From Atopsyche davidsoni (taxonomy: Eukaryota; Arthropoda; Insecta; Trichoptera; Hydrobiosidae): a stretch of DNA of 64,000 bases. Made by a program: the position numbers and the translations under genes. The DNA lies in NCBI GenBank assembly GCA_022113835.1, contig JAILWY010000023.1, positions 8,556,001 through 8,620,000 on the forward strand, in the 5' to 3' direction. How positions within the stretch are numbered: position 1 is the first letter of the stretch; every line of letters begins with the position of its first letter. Shown here piece by piece: positions 23,657-35,804 of the stretch. A model generated the notes under the pieces. The model was not told the DNA's origin, searched no databases, and saw nothing but the letters and a program-made list of their open reading frames with translations.

Positions 23657-24546
23657 CTATATATGTTTCGCTCAACAGTACATATATATTTCCAACGGGA
23701 TTTGAATGTATTTTTAGTCGCAAAGTATTTATAAGTCGCATTTTCGCGATTAAGTGGGTCAGTCTTGCCAAACAAACGTGGAGGGCCAAAGTGTTGATAC
23801 GGAGATAACAAATAAACACAACCATGAAACATCTTTAGGGAAAAAAAGGAGCTGGCGTATAATAGGATAGTTCGTATTATGTTTTTGACATCTGCTCGAG
23901 ACGTTTACAATCAGTAATTTGTTGTAAACATTGAATTTCGCAGAAAGAAGATATTTGCAAATATTTATTTCTTTCAGTATGTTTCGACCGGTATCTCCTC
24001 TGTCCTCGAGACCTAAAAAAATGATTATACATAAAATACTATTTTTCTACGGACGAGCTTGCATGAGGTCACATTGCGGTGTTTGTTCTCAGAATGGTTG
24101 GATCAGTTTTTCGATATGTGATCATATTTGTAAATTGGATATATAAGGTTTATTAAAAATAGTTAGAATTTATTACATGAAAAATATATTATGTTGTCGA
24201 TTTTTGGAAACTGGAGGAAATATGCTAGAACTACAACAACCTGACTTACTTAAACACAGGTAGATTTTTTTACTAAGTCACTAATTCGTGCCTTTAGGTT
24301 TGAAATGCTTTAGGCTCTCGTTTTACTGCAGCATTATTTTGAATAGTATAACATTTACGTTTAAGTTTGATGTATTTTTAAAATGTTAGAATAAACTATC
24401 ATAAATAATATATAAACAAATAATCAAAATCAAATAGACAAAATCGCACTTCTATAGAACAACTACAATTTTTTCATGCAATTGAATGAATAGTCTCTAC
24501 TGTTAAAGTTACTACAATAACATGCTTAAATTTATTTATTTATTTT

Positions 24547-24612
24547 ATTTTATTTAAAATATTAAAATTGAATTCTACCAAGTACTATCTGTCAAAAATA
24601 TTGATTATTTAA
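24547..24612 (+). repeat. Dispersed repeat, copy 1 of 2
   Basis: This 66-bp segment matches 44986-45051 in the same orientation with about six differences. It contains ACCAAGTACT and ATATTGATTA. Probably two decayed copies of one interspersed element of unknown type. Confidence 0.7.
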
Positions 24613-24923
24613 ATAAACACACACACTTGGTTTTTTTTATTTTTTTAATATTCTATGAAATCTGTATTCATATATTTCATGCAAGTTGAAGCATTTTCAA
24701 AATGAGAAAACAGAGATAAGAAGAGTGTGTATCAGATTACTGTCAATAGCACTTGACATTTTGATTAAATATACCGTGAAATTCAACAAAGGGACAGAGG
24801 TATTGATCGTTCCGAGCCGTCGGGTATTTTTGAAGTTCGAGAGAACCACACCACAGTCGAGTGTTCATACATACTCGTATTGCAGGTCTCGGGTCCTATT
24901 TACTTCGCGGCGGCCGGCCGCGT

Positions 24924-24986
24924 GCAGGACGCAGGACGCAGGACGCAGGACGCAGGACGCAGGACGCAGGACGCAGACCGCAGACC
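24924..24986 (+). repeat. 7-bp GC-rich satellite (GCAGGAC)n
   Basis: Seven exact copies of GCAGGAC are followed by two GCAGACC variants. The array is strongly GC-rich in an AT-rich setting. Confidence 0.95.
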
Positions 24987-25969
24987 TCAGGTCTTGAGGT
25001 TTCATGACATTCTGCTCGCCCAGATTGAATTTCCCTTTGTTTTCCGTTGAAGCATGGGGTTACGCATACCTCCATTAATAGTACACCTAAATCTTGTTCC
25101 TGTCATATGCTACTGGCTTATTATTTACGGAACATTAATTAGTTGTATCGAGTTAGAATCAATCATTTTTATTTTTTATATGAGTGCAACCCTAGATATC
25201 GGTTCTTTTTCTATTTTAACTACAAAAAGGCGAAGAGTCAGCTAGTGAGCCCTCGTTTTAAATATTTAAAAGAATAATCAATAGATATTCAGATTGCCGT
25301 TGTAGCAGGTTTTTACCTATACATTTAATGTAATTGTTTTGAATTTAAAAAAACTCTTTCCTCATAATGAATGAATTTACTGCATAAATTATAGATAGAG
25401 CGTCATTGATAAGAAAGATAAGAAAGGAAGACTGTAGTACTTTGTCACCCGTTTACATAAATACAGTAATTTAGTACGCAGTTTGTTCCACTTAATACGG
25501 TTAATAATAAGTCAAAGTAATTTGAAGACACTCGAAAAGTTATTAGAACAATAAGTCATGACAAGCATTCGATGAAACAGATTTTTAGCAAATTGATGTT
25601 TAATCGAAGGACAGAAAATAATGAGAAACATGACACTTTGAAGTTGGCAATCTCCTTATTGTAGAGAATGTATAAAATGCAATTTTATCTTGAACCACTA
25701 GAATTTATGAAAACGAAGTGTATCATAATTTGGTTTACTTCTGTTCAATTATTTTTTTTTCAAAAGCCATAAATTATTAAAATTTACACATTTAAAGTAT
25801 TAATTTAATACAGAGATTCACCTTGAAAACTTATTTACAATAAATTCACTGTGTTTTGCAATTTACCTATTGCTTACATTCAGATGTCTTGTCACTTAGT
25901 GTAAAATCAATATCGTGGTTCTTTCAGTACAAATTGTTATACACGTCAGGTGGGTATTGTAGTTGCTTA

Positions 25970-26210
25970 TATTGAGGTATTTCATCACTTCGAGATCCTG
26001 CTAGGTCTCTGCTTGTTGTCTTGCTATTCTCGAATGTTTTCACACTACAGATTATTCTATTTGACATCTCAGCATTGAGATATTCTTCCATGTACTTAAT
26101 AACTAGGATTTTCTTACACTACAGATTATTCTGTTAGATATCTCATCACTAAGATTTTCTGCTAAGTATCGTATATTTCGGATGTTCTCACACAACAGAT
26201 TATTGTTTGG
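25970..26210 (+). repeat. Imperfect tandem repeat with a 75-bp period
   Basis: The landmark CACTACAGATTATTCT occurs at about 26043 and 26118, with a variant (CACAACAGATTATTGT) near 26192. The intervening segments share TTTCATCACT...CTGCTA and TTCTC. About three degenerate copies. Confidence 0.75.
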
Positions 26211-27151
26211 TGTATTACGTAGGACGACCATATTCGAGAACAGTGGCAGTGAGTAAACGGTAAAGAATCCAAGAATCTCTATGCCGATGTCTTCTCGACG
26301 TGTTTATACGCAACCGGTTCTAATCAATATGTATACATCGCCATACAAAATGATAATCTGCACAGGATACCATTGACGAAAACACAAGACATGGAAATTT
26401 ATTTCCATTACTGCAACATTATCTGAGGTGCATATACAATATTCAAAACTAAGACGCTATCAGCTTATAAACATCGTATAAAGCTGTTTATTAATTTAGA
26501 AAAAATCAAACATCAGTAAAGAAGATCTCATGATTTAGGCAATAGGAAAACATAGGATATGACTTTAATATTCCAGCTCAGATTATATCAAAAGAACATA
26601 TTATTTTGACAGCAAATATGAATAGATTACGATAATTTTTATTTGTGAGCGTTTTCAACTATCACAGACTTCATTAGACTCGAGAAGTCATTAAAAGGTG
26701 AAAGTGCTCATACAAAATAATTGTAATCTTCTAGCCATTTACCTTTTCATATTTGTTGTTTAAATGGGGAGTACTACAATTCAATCGGCCTGTAATGGAT
26801 ACATATTATTATGAATTATAAATATTCAACAACAGTTAAGAGAATATTTTTTATTTATAAAAATGAGAAGATCGCTGTCTGCAACGTTTTTTGGCACTTT
26901 GACATATACCTTGACCTTGTTATATACATTAATAGTACAATAAACTTTCGTATTTGACACTATTAATAGTTTAAATGAACAAGTAATCTTATTATGTATA
27001 TAAACCTGCAATTTTAATTATAATTATAAAAAGTGGATACAAAATCTTTGAAAATATAACGAAGAACAATTAAAAGAACAAGTAAAATGCTTCAACCTAA
27101 TATTAATTTTAATAGTTATAGGAATGTTAGGTGCTCTATTCACTTACACCC

Positions 27152-27180
27152 GATATATATCAGATCATCTGATATATATC
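27152..27180. repeat. Perfect 14-bp inverted repeat
   Basis: GATATATATCAGAT at 27152-27165 is the reverse complement of 27167-27180, with one central base. Confidence 0.95.
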
Positions 27181-30100
27181 TAAAGCTATGTATTAAAAGA
27201 TTTCGGTGAATTATTTATACTAATAAATATTAATTTTTTTAAATAAATTAGTTACGCTTGTAATAGATACCATGTTATTATTTCCAAGTATCAGAATTGC
27301 TGGTGCATTGATTGGCGAGTGGGTATATTTCATGTGGCATTTTAGAGCAAGATTTCATTCCTCACAAGAATAATTTTGCCAGATGTGCGAGAAGGCGAGG
27401 GCCTACACACCGGAACACACTTGAGTCGGGAAGAACGGAAATTGTTACACTCTGATCAGTTGGAAGAGCTCTGAGTTGCTTTTAGAATACTTTAGATCTT
27501 ACCGAGTACACTTCATTGAATATTAATCTCTTAAAATAATTTATATACTTGACTTCTCATTCCACGGTGAGTGATTTTGAAAGCAGTGGACCAGAAATAA
27601 AATGATAGATGTCGGCGGAGAACCTTGTATCAGATAAACGGTCACGGCGCTGAGAATTTCAAGCTAGTGCAATACATCAAAAGTGGCGGAGAAAGCAAGA
27701 AAGAAAAGCTTATAAAGCAGTTTTGACTAGTATATAACGTTGTTAAATATTGACTTATACACATCGATTAGAAGAACAATGTGAGTTGAGATTGCTAGCA
27801 TGGAAAATTAAAACCAATAATCCAAATCATACGAAGATTTCGATAAAAAGTGTTGTTTAGCTGAAAAATGGACTAGTGATGTTTTTAGACTCTATGCTTT
27901 ATTTTATTACTTTTAATATTATTTTAAATTAAAATAGTCTACATTATACATTATGGTAAAATTAATAAATTTCAATGTTTGAATTGTCATATCACTTTCA
28001 AAAAAGTATATTGCAAAAACTTGCGATAGCAATAATTTAGCGTGAGAGCGACGGTTTCAGTATCGAGTCTTTATTACCAAACAAAAATGTGCGCTGGCGC
28101 TGCACGAGCGAGGGTGCCGTCGCACCTGACAGCATTCCCAAAGAGCTGAGCTCTCCCCGACTAGACCACTGGAAAACGAGAATATGAAAAATGACGACAA
28201 AAAAATATTTGAATCAAATTAAAAATTCCAATTACGCCGCTTAACGTCCCAAAGAAATAAAATTCTCGTTTAAAATTCCGATATAACGTTTTACGAGTAG
28301 CACGTTTAAGTTAAGAGAAACAATAAGTTATTTAAAAGATTTTTTATATGCACGAACTAAGTTCATTCGATAAAATTATACAAAATACCCAGTAATGGAC
28401 ATACTGAAATATCACATATGTATAAAATATATGTGGTAATATATGGTATAATATATATGGTAAAATATTTTTAGCATTAATGGATATCTGTATAATCTGA
28501 GACAAAATAACATAATATTTCATACTTTATACTATAATTATTATTAAAATGCAATTTGCCTTTTGAAATAAAATAAGGTAAGCGTGTAAATTTAAATAAG
28601 GACAGATATGGTCAACAGCGGGAAAAAGTTTTGATTTGAAATCTTTCAGTACATACTGAGCACGGCCTAATGTAACTGCACTGAGAGACATCTCCCAGCT
28701 CGTGGGACTCTCACCCCAGCCCGCAGGACGCTCTGGCAAGTTTTTTTAGGAGACAGTAAAATAAAACGGTCTCGTGAACGCTGTTCACTTTTCCATCACT
28801 CGGTTCTGCTCTTAAGGCTGGTTCGTGGCTGGCGAGGTTCAACGCCCACTTATAACTCGGATTGAAAGAAAAATACGCAAGAATCAAAGTGATTTATGAA
28901 AAGCTTGAGAGAGTAATAAAAGAACACTCGGGGATATAAAACTAATCTTAAAAATATGATCATACTATTAGAACATTAATAATTTTCACACTTATATCTG
29001 ACTTCAATAGTAGCGATCCAATTGTGAATACTTAAAGTGGGCTGGATTTCATCATGTCCTATATTGGCACATTAAATACTAATGATGGGCGCTAGGATTA
29101 ATTGAACGAATCGCTTGTTCATGGTTTACTTTATCTCTAGGTGTATTGGCAGGACTATTTACACCGGCCGTGTGAAAAGTCGAGACGTCTGGAAAAGGTC
29201 ATCGTCCTACGGAGGATTGCAAACGGACAGGGTGATATTATACAAGGGTGTTCGAGACAATGGTTAAAACAAAACATAGACCGACTGTAAATTTATCAAT
29301 ATTTTTTTTATGATAGAGATTTGATGAAGAAGGAATAGAAATAAGCATTGAGTTGTCAGATATCCACAATACTTTGCTGAGGGTGGTTTTATATAATATA
29401 TTTCGGGTATTTCATTTCTACGTGATATTTTTAATATGTATAATTAAAAAAAAAAAACAAAGTTAAATAATTGAAACCCGAAGCACCGAAGTTTGTTGTT
29501 CCCGAATAATAATTCAAATCCACGACCTATAAAAATGTATGCAAAATATGTCGCACAATCCTTACATACCGGTTCCCTGATGCGAGTGTGAAAATTCGAC
29601 CATGTCGGTCGCTAATCATCCTGCGATACGATCTACGTCCGCCAGTGAAGTCTCGAGTAACACGATGCAACTGACTGCACTTCAGTCACGCTGCATGACC
29701 CTCAAGAGACCGAATTTAGTCAAAACCACCGAGCCGTGCAAACACACTTAAAATAAACGTACTTTAAATTTACTCCCAATATATTGTTAAGAATGATCGT
29801 GCAGATTTAGGTCATCATTTTTTGGTATTGTAGGTTGAGGTTATTCGATTCAGCGCAATTCCCGCGCGACGTGTTCGATACTTTATTTTTTTTAGATTCA
29901 GTCTTTTGTAAACTTCATAACGTCGCTTGCATTATAACAATTTCTATCAGCATCGATAGCTGACGCGTTTCATGAATTAAAATTCATTTACATAAAATTA
30001 GTTGCGTAGACCAGAATAATATACAGTACGCTATTTTCTTTGCAAACGGCACAAGTTTCCAGTGAATTTACATTATCACTTGAAGCTGCATAAATAATGA

Positions 30101-31184
30101 ACGTAAAAATAGTTTATCAAACAGTTTTCTCAGTACTGGACGATACAAGAGTAACCTTCAACTATGCGGAGTCATTTTGCGTCTCCTCCGATAATAGCTC
30201 TGCATAGAATTATTTAATCCCCCAGATCTGCAAGCAGGCGGGCAGGTCGGGACATCGTTCGCACACGCCGCGAAGGTCGCCATTGTCTCGGCCGACACTC
30301 CGGGTATTCCTCGTGTCTGTCTGCCGGCAAGCGCACACCTCGGCACGCAACCGGCCGGCGACTTTAAATCTTACATTCATTACTGAAATTCAGATGTTTG
30401 CATAGAAAAAAAGGTAATCTCTAACACAACGATTTTTTTAATTAAAAATTTGAAATCATCGTGTCTATGGGTAATATTGACTATTCAAAGAGTCAATACA
30501 TTTTTTCTAATCATAACTTTTCAATATTTGTAAAGGACGTTATAGAAGAGTGACACGGATAAAACATTACAAGCTTCCAATGCATGGTATTTTTATTAAA
30601 GTTAATTAAAACTCAACAATAGTGGGAACGCTGGTGTTCCTTGTAAAGTCAATGTTTTATTTTTTATATATCTTTTCTATCTGATTCCTAGAAGAGCCGG
30701 ATCTAAATACATATCGTCGGCATCAAATTATATTGATTTCATAGAAATATTTAAATCCCGGTTGAGTTGAAGATGTCAATAAAAATTCCAAACCAAAAAT
30801 GAGATCGAGATGCGGTAAGCGGAAACATATCGGGTGACAGAACAGTATTCAACAGGGTTATAATATACACGATGGGAAGAAGAAGTCGTCAAAGTGCTAG
30901 GTCGGAACGGTAGAGCGTCGTCGTTACTACTGCATCGCGGGCAATGCGGCGGCGTGCCGTACCGAGTGAATTATTTACACTGCTCATCGGGAGCAGAAAT
31001 TGCACAAACTGATAAAAAAAAATTAACAAAACTAATCAGTCGAGGGGATATCGAATGCTCAAATCACACGGTGACGAGCACGACCGACAGTGCGTACTTA
31101 CCGTCGCCATGAGAAATCGCGCGGGCAATGAGGGAGAGTACCGAAATTCAACAATAAATAGAGTCGCGCGTCGAGTGGGCTCAC

Positions 31185-31880
31185 CTGTATGCAGAAGGAG
31201 CAGCCGCAGTGCTCGATGCGGGTGGCCTCGGAGGCCGGCACGTCCTCCAGGCAGAGCTTGCAGGGGACGCTGGGCTCGGCGGGCCCGGCCGGCTCCTCGG
31301 GCAGGCGGGGCGCGCGCACGAAGCCCTGCGCCGACAGCGAGTAGCGCGAGCCGCCCCCGGCCAGCGACAGCAGCGACGAGCAGCGCGAGCAAGTCCGCGA
31401 GCCGCCCGCGCGCAGCCGGTTCACGCCGCGCGCCGTCTCCAGCCCCGTGAGCGCCAGCACGGTCTCGCACTTGCGCAGCGACGGCCCGTCCGACACCGGA
31501 GACCCCGTGCTCGGGTCCCGCTCCAGCAGCGGCGCGGCCGAGCGCGTGAAGGCGCGCCGGCGACTGCGCTCCAGCGGGGACTCGTCGGGGGCGTGCGCCT
31601 CCAGCAGCGGCGCGGCCGAGCGGGCCAGCTCGTCCCCGCTCCCGGGATCCTTGCGCCGCAGCGGGATCACGGCGGCCGACAGGCGCGGCAGCAGGCTCAG
31701 GCTGGAGGCGCGGGGCAGCGAGTCGCGCGACACGGAGCGCAGCAGCAGCTCCAGGGGGCGGCGGCGGCGCGGCCCGGCGCGGCGCACCCACGCTCCGCCG
31801 CCGCCCGCCCCCGCCCCCGCCCCCGCCACCGCCCCCGCCACCGCCCCCGCCACCGCCACCGTCGCCGGTGACAATTCTTT
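31185..31880 (-). CDS. RNF144-like RBR E3 ubiquitin ligase, exon ending inside RING1
   Basis: This exon is bounded by an acceptor TTGATTGCAG (31881-31890) and a donor CAG|GTGAGC (GT at 31183-31184). It is 696 nt, exactly 232 codons, in phase 0. It starts with an Ala/Gly tract from a (CCCCCG/CCACCG)n run at about 31800-31862, continues Arg/Ser/Leu-rich with a duplicated RSAAPLLE motif, has a C-x2-C pair (CSRC), and ends with PCKLCLEDVPASEATRIEHC then GCSFCIQ. That ending is the first half of RING1 in RNF144-type RING-between-RING ligases, which move ubiquitin from an E2 through a catalytic cysteine to substrates. The next exon should supply the following Cys and the IBR and RING2 domains. I did not find it in the window. 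The family call depends on one short motif; other RBR ligases are possible. Confidence 0.72.
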
Positions 31881-32406
31881 CTGCAATCAAAGTTCCGATT
31901 ACTTCCAGCCTTGCCGGTGTGTGTTTCGCGTCGACCGAAAGGACCGAGTGCAAAAGTGACGAGATCCGAGGACTACAAATTTCACCATGCAATTGCATCA
32001 ATGCAAACCTAACTTTCAGCAGTATCTTTAGTCCATTGCGTGAGTGCATTTGTGAGTTTGTGTCCACAAAACCGGTTATCAAAATCCACACCGACGATAG
32101 ACTCGATCTGTTTCGAGTGCGAGTTTTTTTTATATTTAACCATTGCAAAAAATATGACATCCGTAGATAAATTAAGATAAATTTATAGATCATAGTGAAA
32201 AAATAAGAGAATTAAGTAATGTGGTCACATATTACATTTTTTCAGTTTGTCGTAAATTGATTAAAATTAATAAGTACTATCCGAGTGTCAGCATGAGGGG
32301 AATTTTTTATAAAGATAATATTTAGTATCAAAATTGTCACGCGGCTTTGCATCTCAGTCCTTTTGGAGGAGGCGAGGGTGTCGGCCGCACTCCGATGGCT
32401 ACTCAC

Positions 32407-33090
32407 TCGCTCCAGGTCTCGCGGGTCTCGCAGGTCTCGCGGGTCGCCGGGCAGGGCGGCCTCGGCGAGCGTGCCGTAGCCGGCGTACCACGAGCGGCAC
32501 AGACGACGCTGGCCGGGCGCCTCAGCGGCCCATGGCGGCTCGCTGCGACAGCGCGGCCCCGGGAGCCCTGGGAGCCCGCGACGCCCTCCCGCGCGCCGGA
32601 CCGCGACCCCGCCGCTCGCGCCCAAGTACGCGCCGACGATGTCCTTGAGCTCCGATAGCTTGGAGCTCCTGCGCTCGGGCTCGGGCTCGCCGCGGTACGA
32701 GCGCGACTCGAGGCCGGTGCCGGTGCCGGCGCGGCTCCCGATGGCGTCGAGGTTCAGGTAGCCGGCGAGGGATTCGACTCCGAACCGAGGACGCCTCTCT
32801 CTGGCGCTTTCGGTTATTCTAGCGCTCCCCTCCGAGGGATCGCCGGCAAGTCTGTCGCTTCCGATCACGGCTCGCGGCGATTTGACATTCGCGAATCGAT
32901 CCTCTACGATCTTGGCTACGATGTCGGCATCGAAGCGGCGGTCGAATGAATTTGACTTTTTGACGTCTAGGACGCAGTTGGCGTCGAATATCTTCCGCTG
33001 AGGAAACTCGAGGGACCACCGGTTGGACCTCCTGTCGGCGGGCGGCTCAGGAGCGGCGAGCGGGCCGCGGGAAAGCTCGGACCTCTTCAT
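32407..33090 (-). CDS. RNF144-like gene, first coding exon (N-terminal region)
   Basis: The start ATG is at 33088-33090. An in-frame TGA lies seven codons upstream in the same exon, which supports this start. The coding part is 684 nt (228 codons) and ends in phase 0 at a strong donor GA|GTGAGT (GT at 32405-32406). It joins the 31880 exon in frame across a 526-bp intron. The protein starts MKRSELSRGPLAAPEPP, is Arg/Ser-rich and largely without recognised domains. Segments such as FDADIVAKIVEDRF, SSKLSELKDIVGAYLG and WYAGYGTLAEAALPGDPRD look like ordinary coding sequence. High GC content contrasts with the surrounding introns. The long N-terminal extension would make the protein much larger than vertebrate RNF144A/B, as I recall for the fly relative. 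Confidence 0.7.
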
Positions 33091-33169
33091 TTCGAGAGGG
33101 CGGGAACCTCAGTGACTTTCCCGAGAGTCGACGGCGGACGGCTTCCGCGAGCAATCGTGATGAGAACGC
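33091..33169 (-). other. 5' untranslated part of the first coding exon
   Basis: A good acceptor, TTGATTTCTTTCAG, ends at 33170, so an upstream exon must exist. The 79-nt leader contains the in-frame TGA noted for the start codon. If spliced to the 50-nt exon at 35755-35804, an ATG at the junction opens a 41-codon upstream frame that overlaps the main start out of frame. Confidence 0.6.
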
Positions 33170-33496
33170 CTGAAAGAAATCAATGTTGATGAATTTTGCT
33201 CAAGAAACGACTAAAATAAATCAGTTTTAAATTGAAATAAAAATGTAAACACCGTAACGAGGTCTTTCCAGTCTTTAGTGAATAAATTAAACCGTAACCT
33301 AAAAATAAATCATCGATTGGGTCTCAATCCTAAATAATCGCTTTGAACAGAATTTTCAAGTATAGGAGAGTAATTTGAGGTGTAATGGGAGGCCTATTCG
33401 TTCTTAACGACTTCTAATATTAAATAAATAAAATTAGTGACTTGTTTATAAAAAATATAACATCACAAAAACGCATCATTATCGTGATTAGCCGCT

Positions 33497-33515
33497 GTGA
33501 CACTTGTGTCACGTG
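33497..33515. promoter_or_regulatory. Palindrome with E-box, possible intronic regulatory site
   Basis: GTGACAC-TT-GTGTCAC (33497-33512) is a perfect inverted repeat that overlaps the E-box CACGTG (33510-33515). It lies in the intron just upstream of the first coding exon. Function is inference. Confidence 0.3.
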
Positions 33516-33745
33516 ATATACGGAACCGGCTTTTTACATTAAAAACCAGTTAACCAAAACAAAGTCCACGGCGCCAAATTTGCATTAATTTTCGTGAGAC
33601 GCCGAGAGCTCTAGCGACTGTACGGAAGATCGAGCAAACAAATTGTCACATTATCACATCTCATTCTAAGCAATAGTATATAACGCTCGTGTATACAATA
33701 CTCATGCTTTAATAAAACTATTTTTTTAATTAATTTATTTATCTA

Positions 33746-35008
33746 TACGGTGTGTGCATGAATTTTTTCGTGAAATTGAAGCTTTATTATAAAAAATTGG
33801 TACAATACATTCTATTCAAAGTATTGTCCGTCGCTAGCCACTACTTTTTCCCATCTTTCGGGCAAATTATGGATTCCATCCCAACAGAACTGTTCGTCTT
33901 TTGAAGTCAAGAAAAAATCAAGCCAATTTTTGATACCCTGTTCAGAAGTGAAGCGTACTCCAGAAAGGGCATTCTGCATCGATTGAAACAAGTGGTAGTC
34001 GGAAGGGGCAAGGTCTGGGCTATAAGGCGGGTGCGGCAGAACTTTCCATCCACTGTTTTCCAAATAGGTTTTAACCGATTTAGCAACATGTGACCGAGCA
34101 TTGTCATGATGGAAAATTACAGACTCTTGCCTGGTATTGCCGCATATTTTGGCCGTTTTTCTGCCAATGCTCGCTTCAAACGCATAAATTGTTGTCTGTA
34201 GAGCTCGCCCGTGATAGTTTGGCCTGGATTCAGCAGCTCATAGTGGATGACACCCTTCTGATCCCACCAACTACACAGCATTACCTTGGCGCCATAAATA
34301 TTTGGCCTGGCCGTCGATGTTGATGCATGTCCGGGCTTGCCCCATGATTTTTTACGCTTCAGGTTGTCGTAGCAAATCCATTTTTCATTACCAGTGATGA
34401 TACGATGCAAAAATGACTTCTTTTAGTGGCGTTCAAGCAGCATTTTCGAAATGCAAAATCGCCTTTCGACGTCTCTCTCTTCATGTGGCACCCAATGTCT
34501 TTGCTTTTGAATCATTCCCAATGCTTTAAAGTGTCTTGAAATTGTTGCTTGATCAACTCCCAATGATTCTGCGAGTTCTGCTTGCGTTTGACACGATCTT
34601 TAACGAGCAATGCCTCTAATTCTTCATCTTCAAATTTTTTTGGTTGGCCTGGAAGTTCCTTGTCATCTAAATTGAAATCACCATTGTTAAAGCGTCGAAA
34701 CCAGTTCTCACACGTTTTTTTGAGATGGAGCATGTTCACCATAAACTTCACACAGCAATCGGTGACTTTCAGCTGGTTTTTTCTTCCAATTGAAAGAGAA
34801 AAGCTTCCCGCAAATTGCGTTTTGTTGGTACAAAAGTTTACATGTTTAGAGCTAAAAAAATAATTTTGTATACACTTCAGCGATATGACATATACTAAAA
34901 GCGCAACAATGACGCTTCACAATGAAATGTTAAAGTATAGCCTGATTCGATTCAATACTAATAACGCCATCTCTTAGAAAATCCGAAAAAATTAATGCAC
35001 ACACCATA
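33746..35008 (-). mobile_element. mariner transposon, about 1.26 kb, inactive
   Basis: Imperfect terminal inverted repeats (about 25 bp, sharing GGTGTGTGCAT.AATTTTTTCG, two mismatches) flank a broken mariner transposase. TA dinucleotides border both ends at 33744-33745 and 35009-35010. The exact boundary is uncertain by 2 bp because the ends read TATA. The element lies between the 35755-35804 exon and the first coding exon, in the same orientation as the gene, so it is probably intronic. Confidence 0.92.
33812..34751 (-). pseudogene. mariner transposase pseudogene
   Basis: Fragments in several frames together cover most of a mariner transposase. An N-terminal helix-turn-helix piece has CENWFRRFNNGDF and PGQPKKFEDEELEALL. 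Then come GNEKWICYDN (first catalytic Asp region after H..RI.TG), KSWGKPGHAST, WWDQKGV, the HDNA motif, HPPYSPDLAPSDYHLF, and the end ERWEKVVASDGQYFE. Spacing between the second and third Asp is 34 residues (DD34D). There is a frameshift near 34590, a TAA codon near 34424 and another frameshift near 34115. The copy cannot make an intact enzyme. Confidence 0.92.
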
Positions 35009-35348
35009 TAGTATTCACGATAAATATTTTCTATCAAACTCACAAACTACATCCACAACAGTTCAAATAATAATAAAAAGTTATTGCTACGAGGACAATA
35101 AACTCAATAGCACATTGTAATATTTGATTTTTAATATAGTTTGTAAGCTGTTCAAAGAATCATGTTTCTGATAATAAATTTCTGGTTTGAACTCTTTCAT
35201 GGCTCTAACGCGATTTCTAAACGTTAAACCGAAGCAAATCGATTAAAACAAAACCTCCCACACATCTGATCCCGTAACATCAGCATACTCATATTGATTA
35301 TTTTATTTTGATTCATTATTTATGAAATGTATAAATTTAATAATGACT

Positions 35349-35381
35349 TTTACGGAATGGTAAAACTTACCATTCCGTAAA
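35349..35381. repeat. Perfect 15-bp hairpin
   Basis: TTTACGGAATGGTAA at 35349-35363 is the exact reverse complement of 35367-35381, with a 3-nt loop. It lies in the putative intron. Confidence 0.95.
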
Positions 35382-35754
35382 TGTAATTCCGTTGTATGTA
35401 AATGTTATAAAATTTGTAATCTAAGATGTCACCGTGACGATAAAAAAATTCAAATTAATACTTAATCGCGGTTGACCACCTTTAAACGGAAACTGAGCTG
35501 GTTATATTTTAGGTTGATAAGCGTGATTTAATCACAATTACGAGCAATATTAAAAAAAAAAAAAACAAATTTGTATACATTTTAAGAGAAATAAATTATT
35601 CATTATCATAATTGGGTATTTGATTGACTCATTCTCAATAGCATCTCTTTCAATATAAATGTGCATTATTGTACAAGTTAAAGATCAAAGGTCGGTGCAA
35701 TAAATTATGCGGTATTCAATAGAATATGTAAGAGTAATAAAACGATTAACTCAC

Positions 35755-35804
35755 CATTCTTGCTGTCGAGGCGATGACTGACCCGGTTCGTGAAACGGTT
35801 TGGA
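35755..35804 (-). other. Candidate 50-nt exon, probably 5' untranslated
   Basis: Both splice sites are strong. The acceptor is ATTTTTCATTTCAG ending at 35805 and the donor is GAATG|GTGAGT with GT at 35753-35754. The exon lies 2.6 kb upstream of the first coding exon, on the same strand, so it is a likely 5' exon of the RNF144-like gene. It ends in ATG, which would start a 41-codon upstream frame after splicing. Transcript data would settle this. Confidence 0.5.

Larger units (their letters stand above)
18030..31184. other. Long AT-rich stretch, probably intron of the RNF144-like gene
   Basis: It lies downstream of the 31184 splice donor on the minus strand. No exon completing the RING domain was found by eye, though short exons could be missed. 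GC-richer islands occur near 18360-18520, 18840-19040, 21385-21440, 28080-28170, 28660-28740 and 30220-30360. They show no clear coding frame and may be regulatory. Microsatellites and tandem repeats are listed separately. Confidence 0.45.

Noticed and set aside
30220..30360. Cys-containing frame (GVCERCPDLPAC) considered as the missing RBR exon
   Set aside because: Spacing and residues do not match the RNF144 RING1, IBR or RING2 patterns I recall, and the donor is unclear.
31036..32193. A 385-codon minus-strand frame through the ligase exon
   Set aside because: It is another frame over the same GC-rich DNA, with a poly-Gly run from the CCACCG array. The exon frame with splice sites and RING cysteines is preferred.
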